A stretch of 64,000 bases of DNA from Gammaproteobacteria bacterium (lineage in GTDB: Bacteria > Pseudomonadota > Gammaproteobacteria > GRL18). The position numbers and the translations under genes are program-made. The stretch is from contig JADGDG010000020.1 of NCBI GenBank assembly GCA_016744995.1, positions 1-64,000 of the forward strand, written 5' to 3'. Each line of letters starts with the position of its first letter. The stretch's first letter is position 1. Of this stretch, positions 44,622-54,326 are shown piece by piece. The notes below the pieces were generated by a model. It was not told the origin of the DNA. It saw only the letters and a program-made list of their open reading frames with translations, and did no database searches.

Positions 44622-45521
44622 TTACTCTGAACCATAACCATAATAACTGCCTGTTTCTCCTGAGCGTGATTTATTCATCACAACCCCTATCACAGCATTT
44701 GCATCCAATTTTGAAATTGCACTTTCAACATCCGACTGCGCCGTACTATTCTGCTCAACAATAAAAACAATTTGACCAACTTTCTGGGAAATAAGAACGG
44801 ATTCATTGGTTTGTAAAATAGGTGGAGAATCAATAATCACAACCCGGTCACTGTATCGGCCAGATAATTCTGTAAACAAGTGCTCCATCACATCACTGCT
44901 GACTAATTCTGTCGTCAGATTATGTCGGTTACCTGCAGGAAGAATGGTTAATTTAGGAATATTCGTGTTTAACATAAGTTCAGACAATTCACTCACTTCA
45001 CCGGATAAATATTCAATCAGCCCCTTATCAGTTTTGATATTTAATTCCTTTGCAACCGAGGGCTTCACAACATCTGCGTCAACCAGAAGCACTTTGAAAT
45101 CCATTTCCATGGCCATTGCTAATGCCAGATTAATCGCATTAAATGTTTTGCCTTCACCTTGTAATGAACTTGTTACCTGGATTAAATTTGCCTTATCAAT
45201 AACATGGGCTGATTTACCTCGGATATTATTTAGCAACGGTCTTTTTATTTGTCTGAATTCTTCATTTATTTCGGACTGTGCATCATCTGGATTTAAAAAA
45301 CCCTGATTAATTAAATGTTTAATATCTATTTCTACAGATTGAGATGAGGAACTACTTGATTCGCCCACACGACCAATGTGCATCTTTGGTGTCTTCTCAA
45401 CGGAAGAAGCATCCCACTCTGCTTGTACTTGTTGCTCAGGCTCATCATCAAACTGTGCAGTCTCTGTCACTTCAGTTGTACGAGTTGCTTTTTTTCTTAG
45501 CGCTTCTTCAATTGTACCCAT
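44622..45521 (-). CDS. XrtA-associated tyrosine autokinase (BY-kinase)
   Basis: A 299-residue cytoplasmic bacterial tyrosine kinase without the membrane part, which is supplied by the chain-length protein encoded upstream. TSSLQGEGKTFNAINLALAM holds Walker A, VLLVDADVVKPS Walker A', and VVIIDSPPI Walker B. The C-terminus SYYGYGSE is a short Tyr cluster for autophosphorylation. A Gln- and Glu-rich N-terminal part of about 60 residues precedes the kinase core. It matches the exosortase-linked kinase family (TIGR03018). Cycles of phosphorylation would control polysaccharide chain length and export. It begins 48 bases after the chain-length gene. Confidence 0.93.
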   Translation of the reverse strand: MGTIEEALRKKATRTTEVTETAQFDDEPEQQVQAEWDASSVEKTPKMHIGRVGESSSSSSQSVEIDIKHLINQGFLNPDDAQSEINEEFRQIKRPLLNNIRGKSAHVIDKANLIQVTSSLQGEGKTFNAINLALAMAMEMDFKVLLVDADVVKPSVAKELNIKTDKGLIEYLSGEVSELSELMLNTNIPKLTILPAGNRHNLTTELVSSDVMEHLFTELSGRYSDRVVIIDSPPILQTNESVLISQKVGQIVFIVEQNSTAQSDVESAISKLDANAVIGVVMNKSRSGETGSYYGYGSE

Positions 45522-45569
45522 AATATTCGTCCCTTATCCCCAGTTGCCAATAAATTGCAAAAACAAATT

Positions 45570-47123
45570 TTAAACTGCACTGGAAATAATATACCACCCC
45601 ATTAATGCCCCATAACCGACAAGAAGCATTGCGAATAATGAAAAATAACTGATCACCATAAGAGCTCTTCGAGTTCTTTGTGCTGGAGAAACAACTGCAG
45701 AGACACTCCCTAAAATAGGAAGCCCTGTCAACTGCGCTATCTGCCTTCCAGACATAACAACTGGCCTGACCTGTGATAATAAAAAAGAAAAACCAAGACC
45801 AGCGCCAAGTGCTAAAATTAATACCCCACTGGAATAAAGTATTCTATTAGGCCCCACAGCCTTATATTCAACTCTAGGTGCCTCAATCACTTTAAATTGT
45901 ACACTCTCTGTAGTTTGGTCAACGCTTTCGGCAATCGATGCTGACTCTCTTCTCTTTAAGAATTCTTCGTATTTGTCTTTGGTGATCTGGTAATCACGGT
46001 TCAGAGCGACAAGTTGTGCTTCAATTTCTGGAACCGTATTAACCAGATGCTGCTGCTTTTCATAACGATTCTGATATTCATTGACACGAACCGTCAAGGA
46101 TTCAACCTCAGCTTTTGCAACACCAAGGTTAATTTTAAGTTCCTGGTAGAGTGGATTTAATGACATGCTACCCGAATTTCCATTGGCTGATTTCTTTAAA
46201 TCTGTCAGTTCCTGCTGCTGCTTTTTAACCAGATTATCAAGCACTCGTCTTATGGATAAAACATCAGGGTGGCTATCGGTATAATTTAACAATAGATCAT
46301 CAAGATTAGTATTTAAACTGTCAATCCTGTCATCAAAGGATGTGACTATTCCTGGACCAGAACCTGATGATTTTAAGCTTGCAACAAAACTATTCAGTTC
46401 TTTTTGAATGGCATCCTGCCTTCTTTTTGCTTCTTTCAAGTTAAGCTTTGACTCATCAAGAGTACTTTTTGCCTGCTCCATTCGGGCATAGTAATCTTTT
46501 CCTCCAGCAGAGGGTAACATGCCAACATTTTTTTGTTTAAAATCCTTGAGCTTATTTTCAGATTTTAATAATCTTTTTTCATATTCTTTAATTTGGCTTT
46601 TTAAAAAGTTACGAGCGGAAACACTTTCTTCTTTACTTTCACCAATGGTATTTTCAATAAAAACGGTAATGACCGATTGCAGTACAACTTGTGCAGTTTC
46701 TGGTGATCTGTCCTCATAGGACAGGTCGTATACATTTTTATTGGTGCGCCTTTTTGAAACAAACTTGATTTTCTTCTGAAGTTGCTTAACCAATCCATCA
46801 AATTCACTATCGCTGTTTACTCGCAAGTCAAGATCAGACAGGCGTATAATCTTTTCAACATTTGGGCGAGTCAATAATGTCCGAACCATTAAATTGATCT
46901 GCTGATCCACATTAGTTTCGACTGTTAAACCTTTTAATAAGGGTTTTAGAAGAGATTGGGTATCAATATAGATTTTTGCCTTTGACTCAAATTGATCGGG
47001 CAATAAATACACTCCTCCCCAACCAGCCAAACTGACAAACCATGCAATAAGCATGGCTTGCCAGCGTTTGTTCCATATCCCCTTCAGGTAACCAAGTATC
47101 TGGGCCAATATTTCCTGCATCAA
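45570..47123 (-). CDS. XrtA-system chain-length determinant (Wzz type)
   Basis: A 517-residue inner-membrane protein with one N-terminal helix (about 20-42) and one C-terminal helix pair (about 425-445 and 490-515) flanking a long periplasmic coiled coil (about 160-400, e.g. KSENKLKDFKQKNVGMLP). FESKAKIYIDTQSLLKPLLK fits the Wzz domain. The length and layout match the PEP-CTERM chain-length family (TIGR03007). It should form an oligomer that sets chain length and docks the tyrosine kinase encoded next. It lies 49 bases after the export lipoprotein gene. Confidence 0.93.
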   Translation of the reverse strand: MMQEILAQILGYLKGIWNKRWQAMLIAWFVSLAGWGGVYLLPDQFESKAKIYIDTQSLLKPLLKGLTVETNVDQQINLMVRTLLTRPNVEKIIRLSDLDLRVNSDSEFDGLVKQLQKKIKFVSKRRTNKNVYDLSYEDRSPETAQVVLQSVITVFIENTIGESKEESVSARNFLKSQIKEYEKRLLKSENKLKDFKQKNVGMLPSAGGKDYYARMEQAKSTLDESKLNLKEAKRRQDAIQKELNSFVASLKSSGSGPGIVTSFDDRIDSLNTNLDDLLLNYTDSHPDVLSIRRVLDNLVKKQQQELTDLKKSANGNSGSMSLNPLYQELKINLGVAKAEVESLTVRVNEYQNRYEKQQHLVNTVPEIEAQLVALNRDYQITKDKYEEFLKRRESASIAESVDQTTESVQFKVIEAPRVEYKAVGPNRILYSSGVLILALGAGLGFSFLLSQVRPVVMSGRQIAQLTGLPILGSVSAVVSPAQRTRRALMVISYFSLFAMLLVGYGALMGWYIISSAV

Positions 47124-47172
47124 GTTTCCCTATAATTAATTCTAAAATAAATACTGATTAGAACTCATTATA

Positions 47173-47814
47173 TTAAAACCAGGCTTCAGGGATAATAAGA
47201 ATATCACCTGGCAGAATATTAACATTAGCCTGCAGGTCACCATTTTGAATCAGATCTTCAATACGAATGGTGTATTGTTTTTGTTCGCCATTTTCAATAC
47301 GAGATAAAATGGCTTTATTACCATCAGCAAATTCTGTCAAACCACCGACAGCAATCATTAAATCCAATAAGGTCATATCTTCGCTATAAGGAAGAGATTG
47401 CGGCTGAGCAGCCTGTCCAATAACACGAACCTGCTCTTTATAAGGGCCTTCAAAACCACCAATGCTCACTGTCACAATGGGATCTTTAATGAATTTAGAC
47501 AATTCTTTCTCAAGCATTCTGGCAATTTCTGTAGGCGTTTTTTCACTCACAACAACATCTTCAACCAAAGGAGTATTGATCATACCATCAGGTCGAACGA
47601 CTACTGTTGTTGAGACTTCAGGGTTCCGCCAGACGAAAATATTCAGACTATCCCCAGGACCAACATGATAGAGATAGTTGTCATGGCTCGTAGTCAAAGG
47701 GCTATTCGGTGAACTTCCCGAAAGCTCTGGATATACTGGATTGCTGCAACCATTAAGCGAAACAATTGCTCCAAGCAAGCCAAACAATAATAACGCTTTG
47801 CGTTTCAAACTCAT
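47173..47814 (-). CDS. Polysaccharide export lipoprotein (Wza type), XrtA-associated
   Basis: A 213-residue lipoprotein with a signal peptide and lipobox LNGC (Cys23). YLYHVGPGDSLNIFVWRNPE starts the polysaccharide-export domain, followed by VVRPDGMINTPLVEDVVVSE and a SLBB-type domain with VRVIGQAAQPQSLPYSEDMT and VNILPGDILIIPEAWF at the end. The short length, without the C-terminal helix of Wza, fits the PEP-CTERM family (TIGR03027). It should form the periplasmic part of the export channel. It is the first gene of the long minus-strand run; an AGAGGAT ribosome site precedes its ATG. A 255-base upstream gap should hold the operon promoter. Confidence 0.93.
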   Translation of the reverse strand: MSLKRKALLLFGLLGAIVSLNGCSNPVYPELSGSSPNSPLTTSHDNYLYHVGPGDSLNIFVWRNPEVSTTVVVRPDGMINTPLVEDVVVSEKTPTEIARMLEKELSKFIKDPIVTVSIGGFEGPYKEQVRVIGQAAQPQSLPYSEDMTLLDLMIAVGGLTEFADGNKAILSRIENGEQKQYTIRIEDLIQNGDLQANVNILPGDILIIPEAWF

Positions 47815-48069
47815 GATTTATCCTCTATATTAGGTCTCAAATGATAATGGTTATGGTTCGTTTCCCTACGGTCAAACTCAATTTTAGTCAGCTTCGAGGG
47901 TTACTTAAATCAGTTTAGCATTTTATAAGAAAAATGTACCAAAAAGATATCCAACAATAAAATAATATGCAATTATACTTCATGTATTTTTCTTCGGACA
48001 TGAGAAAAATCCTACATTATTCTTATTTATATCCCCGCCCTAAGTGACATCTTAAAATGGAGCCTGACA
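47815..48069 (-). promoter_or_regulatory. Leader and probable promoter region of the exopolysaccharide operon
   Basis: 255 AT-rich bases between the MMPL gene end and the export-lipoprotein start. It is the only sizeable gap upstream of the 21-kb operon, so the promoter should be here. I find no convincing sigma-54 -24/-12 pair, no ops element and no clear sigma-70 pair with good spacing. There is no standard terminator after the MMPL gene, so read-through is possible. Confidence 0.45.
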
Positions 48070-50340
48070 TTATTCACCTGCGGGTCTCTGGTTCGCATAT
48101 CGACTGCGCATCAGAACAAGCATTGCAGGAAGCAGCAGCAGATCAAAAATCAGTGCCATAAATAGTCCAAATGCAGTTAACAAGCCAAAGTATGACGTTG
48201 GGATTGATTCAGAGCATGATACTAATAAAAACTGAGAGCAGAGGATAATAGTTGTAACCACTAAAGCACGCCCTGTTTTACAAAAACTTTGTGCCAGTGC
48301 AAAAACAAATGCTTCCCCCCGTTTTATTCTTCTCTTAAAGTCATAAAACACATGTATGGTATCATCAACAGCGATGCCAATCGCAACACTGGCAATCAAA
48401 GCAGTTGCCATATCAAGCCAAATCCCAAAAATCCCCATCATGATAAAGATCCCTAATACTGGTGATAAATTAGGTAACATCGTTAAACAAACATCCATGA
48501 GATTTTTCCACAAAAAGAACATCATCAGAGAAATAAGAAACACGGCTGCAATCAAACTATAAAGCTGGCCATCTATTAATAACTTGTCCTGCTCCGCAAA
48601 CAATCGACCTTCACCGGCAATATCCCATCGCATTTCAGTTACATTTGAATCAAGATATTTTTTTATACGTGCAATCACTTCTCTTATTTTGCTCGAATTA
48701 TGTTCATGCAGGCTCAAGACAATTCTTGTTTGATCAAATTCCCGATTGACCAGCTCATAGACATCATTGCCATCATAAATGAAAAAATATTGGCTGATGA
48801 GCTGATTATTACCTGGCAAAGGTTCAATCTGCGGATCATATTGGTTAAAGGATAGGTGCATGTCTTTAATAAAATTAACAACCGAAGTCGTTTTATTGAT
48901 CTCTGGCTGTTTTTCCAACCAGCTTTGTATTTCATCTATTTTCTCTAAGTTCCTGAATTTTTTTAAGCTGTCTCTGGAATCACCATAAAAAATAACCTCC
49001 AGCGGCATCACGCCACTGAGCTCAGTTTCAATTAACTGAGTATCATGAGTCACCACATGAGAATCAGGGAAAAATTTCAATAGATTCGTTTCAGCACTGA
49101 CATTCCAGATAAAGGGCGTACCCAAAGCGAAAATAACCACAAAAAAGCTGACAACCCAGCCCGCACGCCGAATTGAAAATAAAACCATCAATTTTATAAA
49201 TTTATCTAAAAATGTGAATTTTCCAGACTCTTTATCCCAGGTTTTATTATCAAACTCAAGAAAAATCTGAGGGATGACCCATAGCACAAGAACACTAATC
49301 AACAGGACGCCAAATGCTGCCACTAAACCTAAGTGCATTATGGGCAAAATGGGACTGACCGATAAAGAGCACAGACCTAAAATAGTGGTTATTGCAGTAT
49401 AAAAAGCTGGTTTTTTTATATGCTTAACAGCATATGTCACACGTTCCTTTGCTTGATATTTAAAGGATGAAGCAAGCTGCATACTATTATAAAAATGAAT
49501 GAGGAAAGCCATCGTTAATGACGCCAGCAAGGGTGATAAAATTGAAGTAATCATTGTAAAGGGTAATGAAAAAATAACATACATAAAGAGGGCAGAGTTA
49601 ACGACGGCCCCTGTCACCAGCCCTGCAACAACAACTGCAATCAGCCTTTTATACATAAACCAAATTAGAATCAGCCCAGTTAAGACAGTCCCGGGAACAA
49701 AAATCATCATATCCAGTATCATGGATCGAAACTGCTCAATTTCAACCACAATCGGCCCGGCTTTAGCCGCGATATATTTGTTCAGATTATATTCAGCCAG
49801 AGTTTTTTCAACGAGCTCCATAACAGCAATACGCCCTGCTGTTGTTGTGATGCCATTAGGTCGAACCATAATTGCCATTGATGTCATCTGATCACTGATA
49901 ATCAAACCTTTTGCTATTTTATCACTTTGAGCATACTGGAATCGTTTAAAGGCTTCTTTTATTTCTTTTCTTTTTTCATCACCAAGCAAAGAAGATACTT
50001 CAAACCCATCTTCAGTTCCTTCGATATGCTCAGTCTCAGTCACACTGATCACTTTTTCAATTAAGTCACTCCGGTTCAACTGTCTGGTAGCAGCATCCAG
50101 GTTTTCCAGAAATTGATCAGAGTATAAATCATTCCCCTTAAATAAAATAAAGGCATTCTGATCACCGGGAAATATTTTCAATAATTGATTTTTTAATACC
50201 ACACCAGGCTGATCGGCAGGAAGGTAAACCTCTGGAGCATTATCAAATGTCAGGTTAATAAGAAAAACAGAAGGGACAATATTTAAAAATACAAGAAGTA
50301 ATAGAGGAAAAGAAAAATATTTGACTTTAATCCATTTCAA
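48070..50340 (-). CDS. MMPL/RND-type membrane transporter
   Basis: A 756-residue protein with the RND layout: one N-terminal helix, a periplasmic domain, five helices (about 205-360), then a repeat of the same plan (about 380-740). Motifs include IGIAVDDTIHVFYDFKRRIK in the second half, which is the conserved helix-4 region of MMPL proteins, and SILSPLLASLTMAFLIHFYN in the matching place in the first. Such proteins move lipids or hydrophobic compounds driven by protons. Its start overlaps the stop of the outer-membrane-protein gene by four bases. The three-gene group with a LolA-like protein suggests lipid traffic between the membranes. The cargo is unknown. Confidence 0.88.
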   Translation of the reverse strand: MKWIKVKYFSFPLLLLVFLNIVPSVFLINLTFDNAPEVYLPADQPGVVLKNQLLKIFPGDQNAFILFKGNDLYSDQFLENLDAATRQLNRSDLIEKVISVTETEHIEGTEDGFEVSSLLGDEKRKEIKEAFKRFQYAQSDKIAKGLIISDQMTSMAIMVRPNGITTTAGRIAVMELVEKTLAEYNLNKYIAAKAGPIVVEIEQFRSMILDMMIFVPGTVLTGLILIWFMYKRLIAVVVAGLVTGAVVNSALFMYVIFSLPFTMITSILSPLLASLTMAFLIHFYNSMQLASSFKYQAKERVTYAVKHIKKPAFYTAITTILGLCSLSVSPILPIMHLGLVAAFGVLLISVLVLWVIPQIFLEFDNKTWDKESGKFTFLDKFIKLMVLFSIRRAGWVVSFFVVIFALGTPFIWNVSAETNLLKFFPDSHVVTHDTQLIETELSGVMPLEVIFYGDSRDSLKKFRNLEKIDEIQSWLEKQPEINKTTSVVNFIKDMHLSFNQYDPQIEPLPGNNQLISQYFFIYDGNDVYELVNREFDQTRIVLSLHEHNSSKIREVIARIKKYLDSNVTEMRWDIAGEGRLFAEQDKLLIDGQLYSLIAAVFLISLMMFFLWKNLMDVCLTMLPNLSPVLGIFIMMGIFGIWLDMATALIASVAIGIAVDDTIHVFYDFKRRIKRGEAFVFALAQSFCKTGRALVVTTIILCSQFLLVSCSESIPTSYFGLLTAFGLFMALIFDLLLLPAMLVLMRSRYANQRPAGE

Positions 50341-52274
50341 TATTTTCCCCTCCAGCCAAAAGTAATCATAGTATTCTCTTTATAGAATCCACCCGGAGTA
50401 TTATCATCACCATCAAGGTAATGAATTGCAGAATAAAACTCAAACGGCTCCCAGCCTAAGTAGCTGATTTCTGGAGAAAGATAAATATCTTTTTCATCAA
50501 GTCCAAGGTTAAACTGGCCACTGAATTTCCACCTATCATTAGAAAAAAGGGTTTCAACTTCACCACTTAAACTCACAATATTGTCACGATCGACAATTTT
50601 TTCTTTTTGCTCAATATTAACGCCTGTCAGTTGCACATTTACCCGAGTATCACCATCACCAGGATATAACTCGACACCGCCTGCCCATTTAAAGCCATGG
50701 TAAGTTTTATAGACAAGTGTTTCGGTTGTTGCAGGTAAGTCAGAGAACCAGGCGCCTTCAATTCTCACCAGCATATCTGCTGCTTGAAAAGCGATATCAG
50801 CACCCACAACCCAGCTTCGAGGGTGCACTTCTTTAAATGCATATCGCTCTGAAGCAGCGGCAGCTGGATCGGCCTGGATAATAGGATTTAACTGATAATA
50901 GGGCGTTGAAAGTTTCACTTTCTGTAAGACAAGATCGTAATCAAATGCACCATATGTAGAACTGAATCGAAAACCAAAACCACCATCTGTTTCATCAATG
51001 TCATCATCAATTTTACCATTTTGAAGCAATTCTTTAAGTTGTTGATTTTCACCAAAGCCTAAAATAGAACCTCTATTAGAATTCACTGGATACCAGACAT
51101 TTTCTTTATCAGGCAGCTCAGCTTCCCTGAAGAACGGTAGATAAACAATATCCAGTTTTCCCTGTTCCAGAAAAAATTCAGAGCGAATAACAGGTGCTGC
51201 TCGGTAAGCCTCACCCCATTTATATAAAACACCACGACTTAAATCCAGTGTGGCCATATTATCAGTTGGGGCAAAATTATCGACTTTACCCCATCGAACC
51301 GTGTCAGCACCCATTGTAATTGTCATGGATTTATCACGATAACGAAGATAATTATTACCATAATCCAGATCCAGCTCATCGGATTCAGCAAAGCCTTTAC
51401 CATGCTGATAATTACCATCAACCCTGGCTGCAATTTGTACTTCCCATTGATTATTAATATTCCAACGAGCATGGCCCGCAGCATTAATGTATTCAATGTG
51501 ATCAACAGGAGAAGCCGAGCGGGTAAATAATTCTGTTTCTAATTGAAGTTTATCAATTGACCATTCAAAATCTCTTACCTCAGGATCATCTTCCTCAGCC
51601 AAAAAAATATCATTGGTTATATCTGATGATTCTGACATGACAATAATAATATCATCCTCCTCCAGTTCATCATCAGTGATCATTAAAGCTGGTTCCACAG
51701 GAATTACAGCCGTTTCAATAGGAACAACAATCGGTTCTTGAAGCACTATTTTTTCAGTATGAACAGGCCGGGAAATTTCAGGCTTAGCAATAAGTTTTTT
51801 CCTCTTTATCTTGAGAGGCTCATGAGTCATAACGACATATCGGACCCTTTTTATCTTATCAGTATGAACTTTTACATTTTTCATTCCCATACTGCGCAGT
51901 CGATTAAATGTGACCCCCACGGCTTTTTTATTCAAAGACTGCAGCACAATGATAGAATAGTCTCGTTCAAAACGCCCTCTCACAACTTCCAGATTAGAAT
52001 AACCTCTCTTTTCCAGTAATGATGCCTGTTTTATTGCATCCGACCAGCGTAAATAGCCCTTAAAGATAACACTATATCGTTGTTTATCCTGTCGCTGAAC
52101 CGTCAGGCTGGTTTGTTTCCCCTGAGCTTGAGCCTGTTTAATATAATTATTTGCTGCCTCCTGACTAGAGAAAACCTCAGGTTGATCCGTGGATGCAGCC
52201 TGAGCACTTGCCGCAAACAATGAAGCCTGAAAAAATACAGCTAAAAGCAGATAGGGTGTGTCAACAAGGCGCAT
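50337..52274 (-). CDS. Outer-membrane protein with SPOR-like N-terminal domain
   Basis: A 645-residue protein with a signal peptide (cleavage near ASAQA, about 27). Residues 30-155 hold two SPOR-like repeats (for example QRYSVIFKGYLRWSDAIKQA and DYSIIVLQSLNKKAVGVTF), then an acidic, flexible linker (about 155-230). From about 235 to the end come beta-strands typical of a 14-18-strand barrel (ITMGADTVRWGKVDNFAP is like DUF1302-type proteins), finishing with ITFGWRGKY, an aromatic end. The gene begins two bases after the LolA-like gene and overlaps the transporter gene. It may be the outer-membrane end of a lipid-transport route, with the SPOR part binding peptidoglycan. That role is inference. 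Confidence 0.82.
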   Translation of the reverse strand: MRLVDTPYLLLAVFFQASLFAASAQAASTDQPEVFSSQEAANNYIKQAQAQGKQTSLTVQRQDKQRYSVIFKGYLRWSDAIKQASLLEKRGYSNLEVVRGRFERDYSIIVLQSLNKKAVGVTFNRLRSMGMKNVKVHTDKIKRVRYVVMTHEPLKIKRKKLIAKPEISRPVHTEKIVLQEPIVVPIETAVIPVEPALMITDDELEEDDIIIVMSESSDITNDIFLAEEDDPEVRDFEWSIDKLQLETELFTRSASPVDHIEYINAAGHARWNINNQWEVQIAARVDGNYQHGKGFAESDELDLDYGNNYLRYRDKSMTITMGADTVRWGKVDNFAPTDNMATLDLSRGVLYKWGEAYRAAPVIRSEFFLEQGKLDIVYLPFFREAELPDKENVWYPVNSNRGSILGFGENQQLKELLQNGKIDDDIDETDGGFGFRFSSTYGAFDYDLVLQKVKLSTPYYQLNPIIQADPAAAASERYAFKEVHPRSWVVGADIAFQAADMLVRIEGAWFSDLPATTETLVYKTYHGFKWAGGVELYPGDGDTRVNVQLTGVNIEQKEKIVDRDNIVSLSGEVETLFSNDRWKFSGQFNLGLDEKDIYLSPEISYLGWEPFEFYSAIHYLDGDDNTPGGFYKENTMITFGWRGKY

Positions 52275-52276
52275 TA

Positions 52277-53119
52277 TTATTGACCTAATAAATCTTCAAT
52301 GATATGTTTCTCTCTTTGGGGATCAGATAAATATTTCTGTGTAAACATTTCTGACAACAAATTCTGATCATATAATATTTCATTAATTTTCATATGAGTT
52401 TCATGCCCGGTCTTAAGATCACGTACGACGCTTGTCATAGCAGTCCAGAAACCCTGCTTTTTTTCAATTTTTTTAATAATGACCCGCTTTATTGGCACTT
52501 TAGAAGCATTTTTATATAAGTCTAAACGCACGGCTAAGAGTGTTTTTTCATGAATCCAGCTAATACGCTTGTCATAAACAGAATTATCGGATGAAACAGG
52601 TATGCTTTCCAAAACAATAGTATCCATACCGTTAAATTTTTCTTTTCTTAAAATACGGTGTTTATCTGCAGAGGCTTTACGATCCCTTAAGTCCTCATAA
52701 AAAATATCCGACCCGACAAAACGTCCACCTTTTCTTTTTGATGAAACTCTTCTTGCCTTATCAACTGCCGGTAGATAAATCCATTGATCAGAATCTTTGT
52801 CTTCTGCGTAGTCTACGGTTAAAAGTCCAGTATTTTTAATATCAATCGGCTTTTTAAAGCGGATCATAGAGACAATATCGCCATTAGGCCTATCTTGCCT
52901 GAAAGTGATCATTTGTCGTATTCTCGGTTTATGGCCTTTTTCAACTAATGCCATCACTCCAGTAGAAAACATATCATTACCATCCGGCCTGTCATGAACC
53001 GCAGAGGCTAACTCAAAGCCAGATGTATCGGCGTAAATAGCCATAGGCCAATAAAAAAGTGCAATAAAAAAAATAAACTGCAGATATGGTTGTTCACTTC
53101 GGGGCATCATGGCTTCCAT
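52277..53119 (-). CDS. LolA-like outer-membrane lipoprotein-sorting protein
   Basis: A 280-residue secreted protein. The signal peptide covers about residues 12-31. The mature part contains IRQMITFRQDRPNGDIVSMI, DQWIYLPAVDKARRVSSKRK, FVGSDIFYEDL and AVRLDLYKNASKVPIKRV, which fit the LolA-like family PF17131 found beside MMPL transporters. The annotated start (53119) may be too long: GGAAG lies five bases before the ATG at 53107, which is a better start. A good sigma-70 promoter lies about 70 bases upstream. It is the first gene of the three-gene transporter operon and would carry a lipid across the periplasm. Confidence 0.87.
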   Translation of the reverse strand: MEAMMPRSEQPYLQFIFFIALFYWPMAIYADTSGFELASAVHDRPDGNDMFSTGVMALVEKGHKPRIRQMITFRQDRPNGDIVSMIRFKKPIDIKNTGLLTVDYAEDKDSDQWIYLPAVDKARRVSSKRKGGRFVGSDIFYEDLRDRKASADKHRILRKEKFNGMDTIVLESIPVSSDNSVYDKRISWIHEKTLLAVRLDLYKNASKVPIKRVIIKKIEKKQGFWTAMTSVVRDLKTGHETHMKINEILYDQNLLSEMFTQKYLSDPQREKHIIEDLLGQ

Positions 53120-53186
53120 AAAACACTAAAAAACATTTAAGATAAAACAACTTACATAACATTGTTGACAAACTACATATGCTTCT

Positions 53187-53215
53187 AGTATAGAATTGCT
53201 CTAAACATAATTCAA
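53187..53215 (-). promoter_or_regulatory. Sigma-70-type promoter for the LolA-like/MMPL operon
   Basis: On the minus strand TTGAAT (53215-53210), 17 bases, then TATACT (53192-53187). Both boxes differ from consensus by two bases or fewer and the spacing is ideal. Transcription would start near 53180, giving a leader of about 60-70 bases before the LolA-like gene. Confidence 0.6.
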
Positions 53216-53240
53216 GTACTGAATAAACAAGCAAAGAAAC

Positions 53241-54326
53241 TTATTTAGATAAGTTACCATTATCCAGATCGGTTAATATTAATTCACTGACCAGCCTTCT
53301 TGAACGAATTGCCTCTGATCTGGGTAAACCAATACGAAGCAGCATACACAGTTGTTCATTTGCCTGTAAGTCAAACACCGACGTGCTTTCTTGTTTCACT
53401 GCCGAAATATTATGAAGCAAAGATTCTGGCACCCCACCCTCTTCAAGTCGACTTAATTGATCAGTAATAACAAAAAAAGGCTGCACAGCAATACCATGGA
53501 CATTGAGCTCTATCCAGATCTGTGTCATTAATCGGCCAGCATTAATCACATCATTTCCTGCAGCGCCCGCAATTATTGAAATTAATGCAGAAGAATTTTT
53601 TATTGGCTCGGCATCCATTTTAGCTAAAATTTTATATCCGCCTAACTTGTTTAAAACTGACATTCTCTGCCAATCCTTAATAAACTTTAAAAACAGTTTC
53701 CCACCCGGTGGTAGATCGATGGTTGCCACATCAAGTCCATCGCCATTCATAACCTCTTCTTGAGTAAATTTAAGACTACGCCCTAACCACTCATGAACTT
53801 CTCTTGTTTGAAATCGAACTTCCGAACACCGGTGAACCAAATTAGCAATTTTTTTAATGTTATCTTTATCTTCATGCAGTTGCATTCTTGCTGAGTTAAT
53901 ATTCATCGCTAAGAGCAGGGAACGAATATCATCCGGTAATGGTTCTTTTTTATAGCCAAGGCGATTAGTGTGCCGCTCAAATAAAGCAACAGGCTCTTTA
54001 GAATCAACTTGCCCGTCAAAATGATAAACATCAATATCAAAACGCCCTACTGCATACCCATCTGGCTTTTTATATTCACTAAAAAGAGTCCATTGAATAT
54101 CAACACCTCTGGATTTTGCCGCCTGACTCATATTCTCAATAACGCTGCCAATTGCCAATAACGTTGCGGGGTTGTTTTCTGTAAATGTTTTCCCTGACAC
54201 TCGTTCATCATCATAAGTAATTCTTATTTGTTCACCATCCCAATAAAAATGCCATGGCTGAGAATTATCAGCCGATGCCGCATATCGACCTGCTTCAAAA
54301 ATAGACTGTATTAATTTAGGTATCAT
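53241..54326 (-). CDS. Nitroreductase-fold protein (Acg-like)
   Basis: A 361-residue protein of the FMN-dependent nitroreductase fold, of the long Acg-like kind. SIFEAGRYAASADNSQPWHF (about 8-27) is the FMN-binding opening, and LFERHTNRLGYKKEPLP and ALISIIAGAAGNDVINAGRL follow at the expected places. It has no signal peptide. The gene is divergent from a ThiF-type gene across about 195 bases. In actinobacteria a ThiF domain and a nitroreductase domain are joined in one protein (Rv1355c, called MoeY), so the two genes here may act together. The substrate is unknown; the Acg-like branch often lacks normal nitroreductase activity and may only bind flavin. Confidence 0.82.
   Translation of the reverse strand: MIPKLIQSIFEAGRYAASADNSQPWHFYWDGEQIRITYDDERVSGKTFTENNPATLLAIGSVIENMSQAAKSRGVDIQWTLFSEYKKPDGYAVGRFDIDVYHFDGQVDSKEPVALFERHTNRLGYKKEPLPDDIRSLLLAMNINSARMQLHEDKDNIKKIANLVHRCSEVRFQTREVHEWLGRSLKFTQEEVMNGDGLDVATIDLPPGGKLFLKFIKDWQRMSVLNKLGGYKILAKMDAEPIKNSSALISIIAGAAGNDVINAGRLMTQIWIELNVHGIAVQPFFVITDQLSRLEEGGVPESLLHNISAVKQESTSVFDLQANEQLCMLLRIGLPRSEAIRSRRLVSELILTDLDNGNLSK

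Noticed and set aside
44806..45306. Plus-strand open frame of 166 codons
   Set aside because: It is antisense to the tyrosine-kinase gene, whose Walker motifs are all intact.
47815..48069. Possible JUMPstart/ops element or sigma-54 promoter before the export gene
   Set aside because: I looked on the minus strand for GGCGGTAGCGT-like and TGGCAC-N5-TTGC-like sequences; GGGCGGGG near 48040 is the closest and does not fit either.
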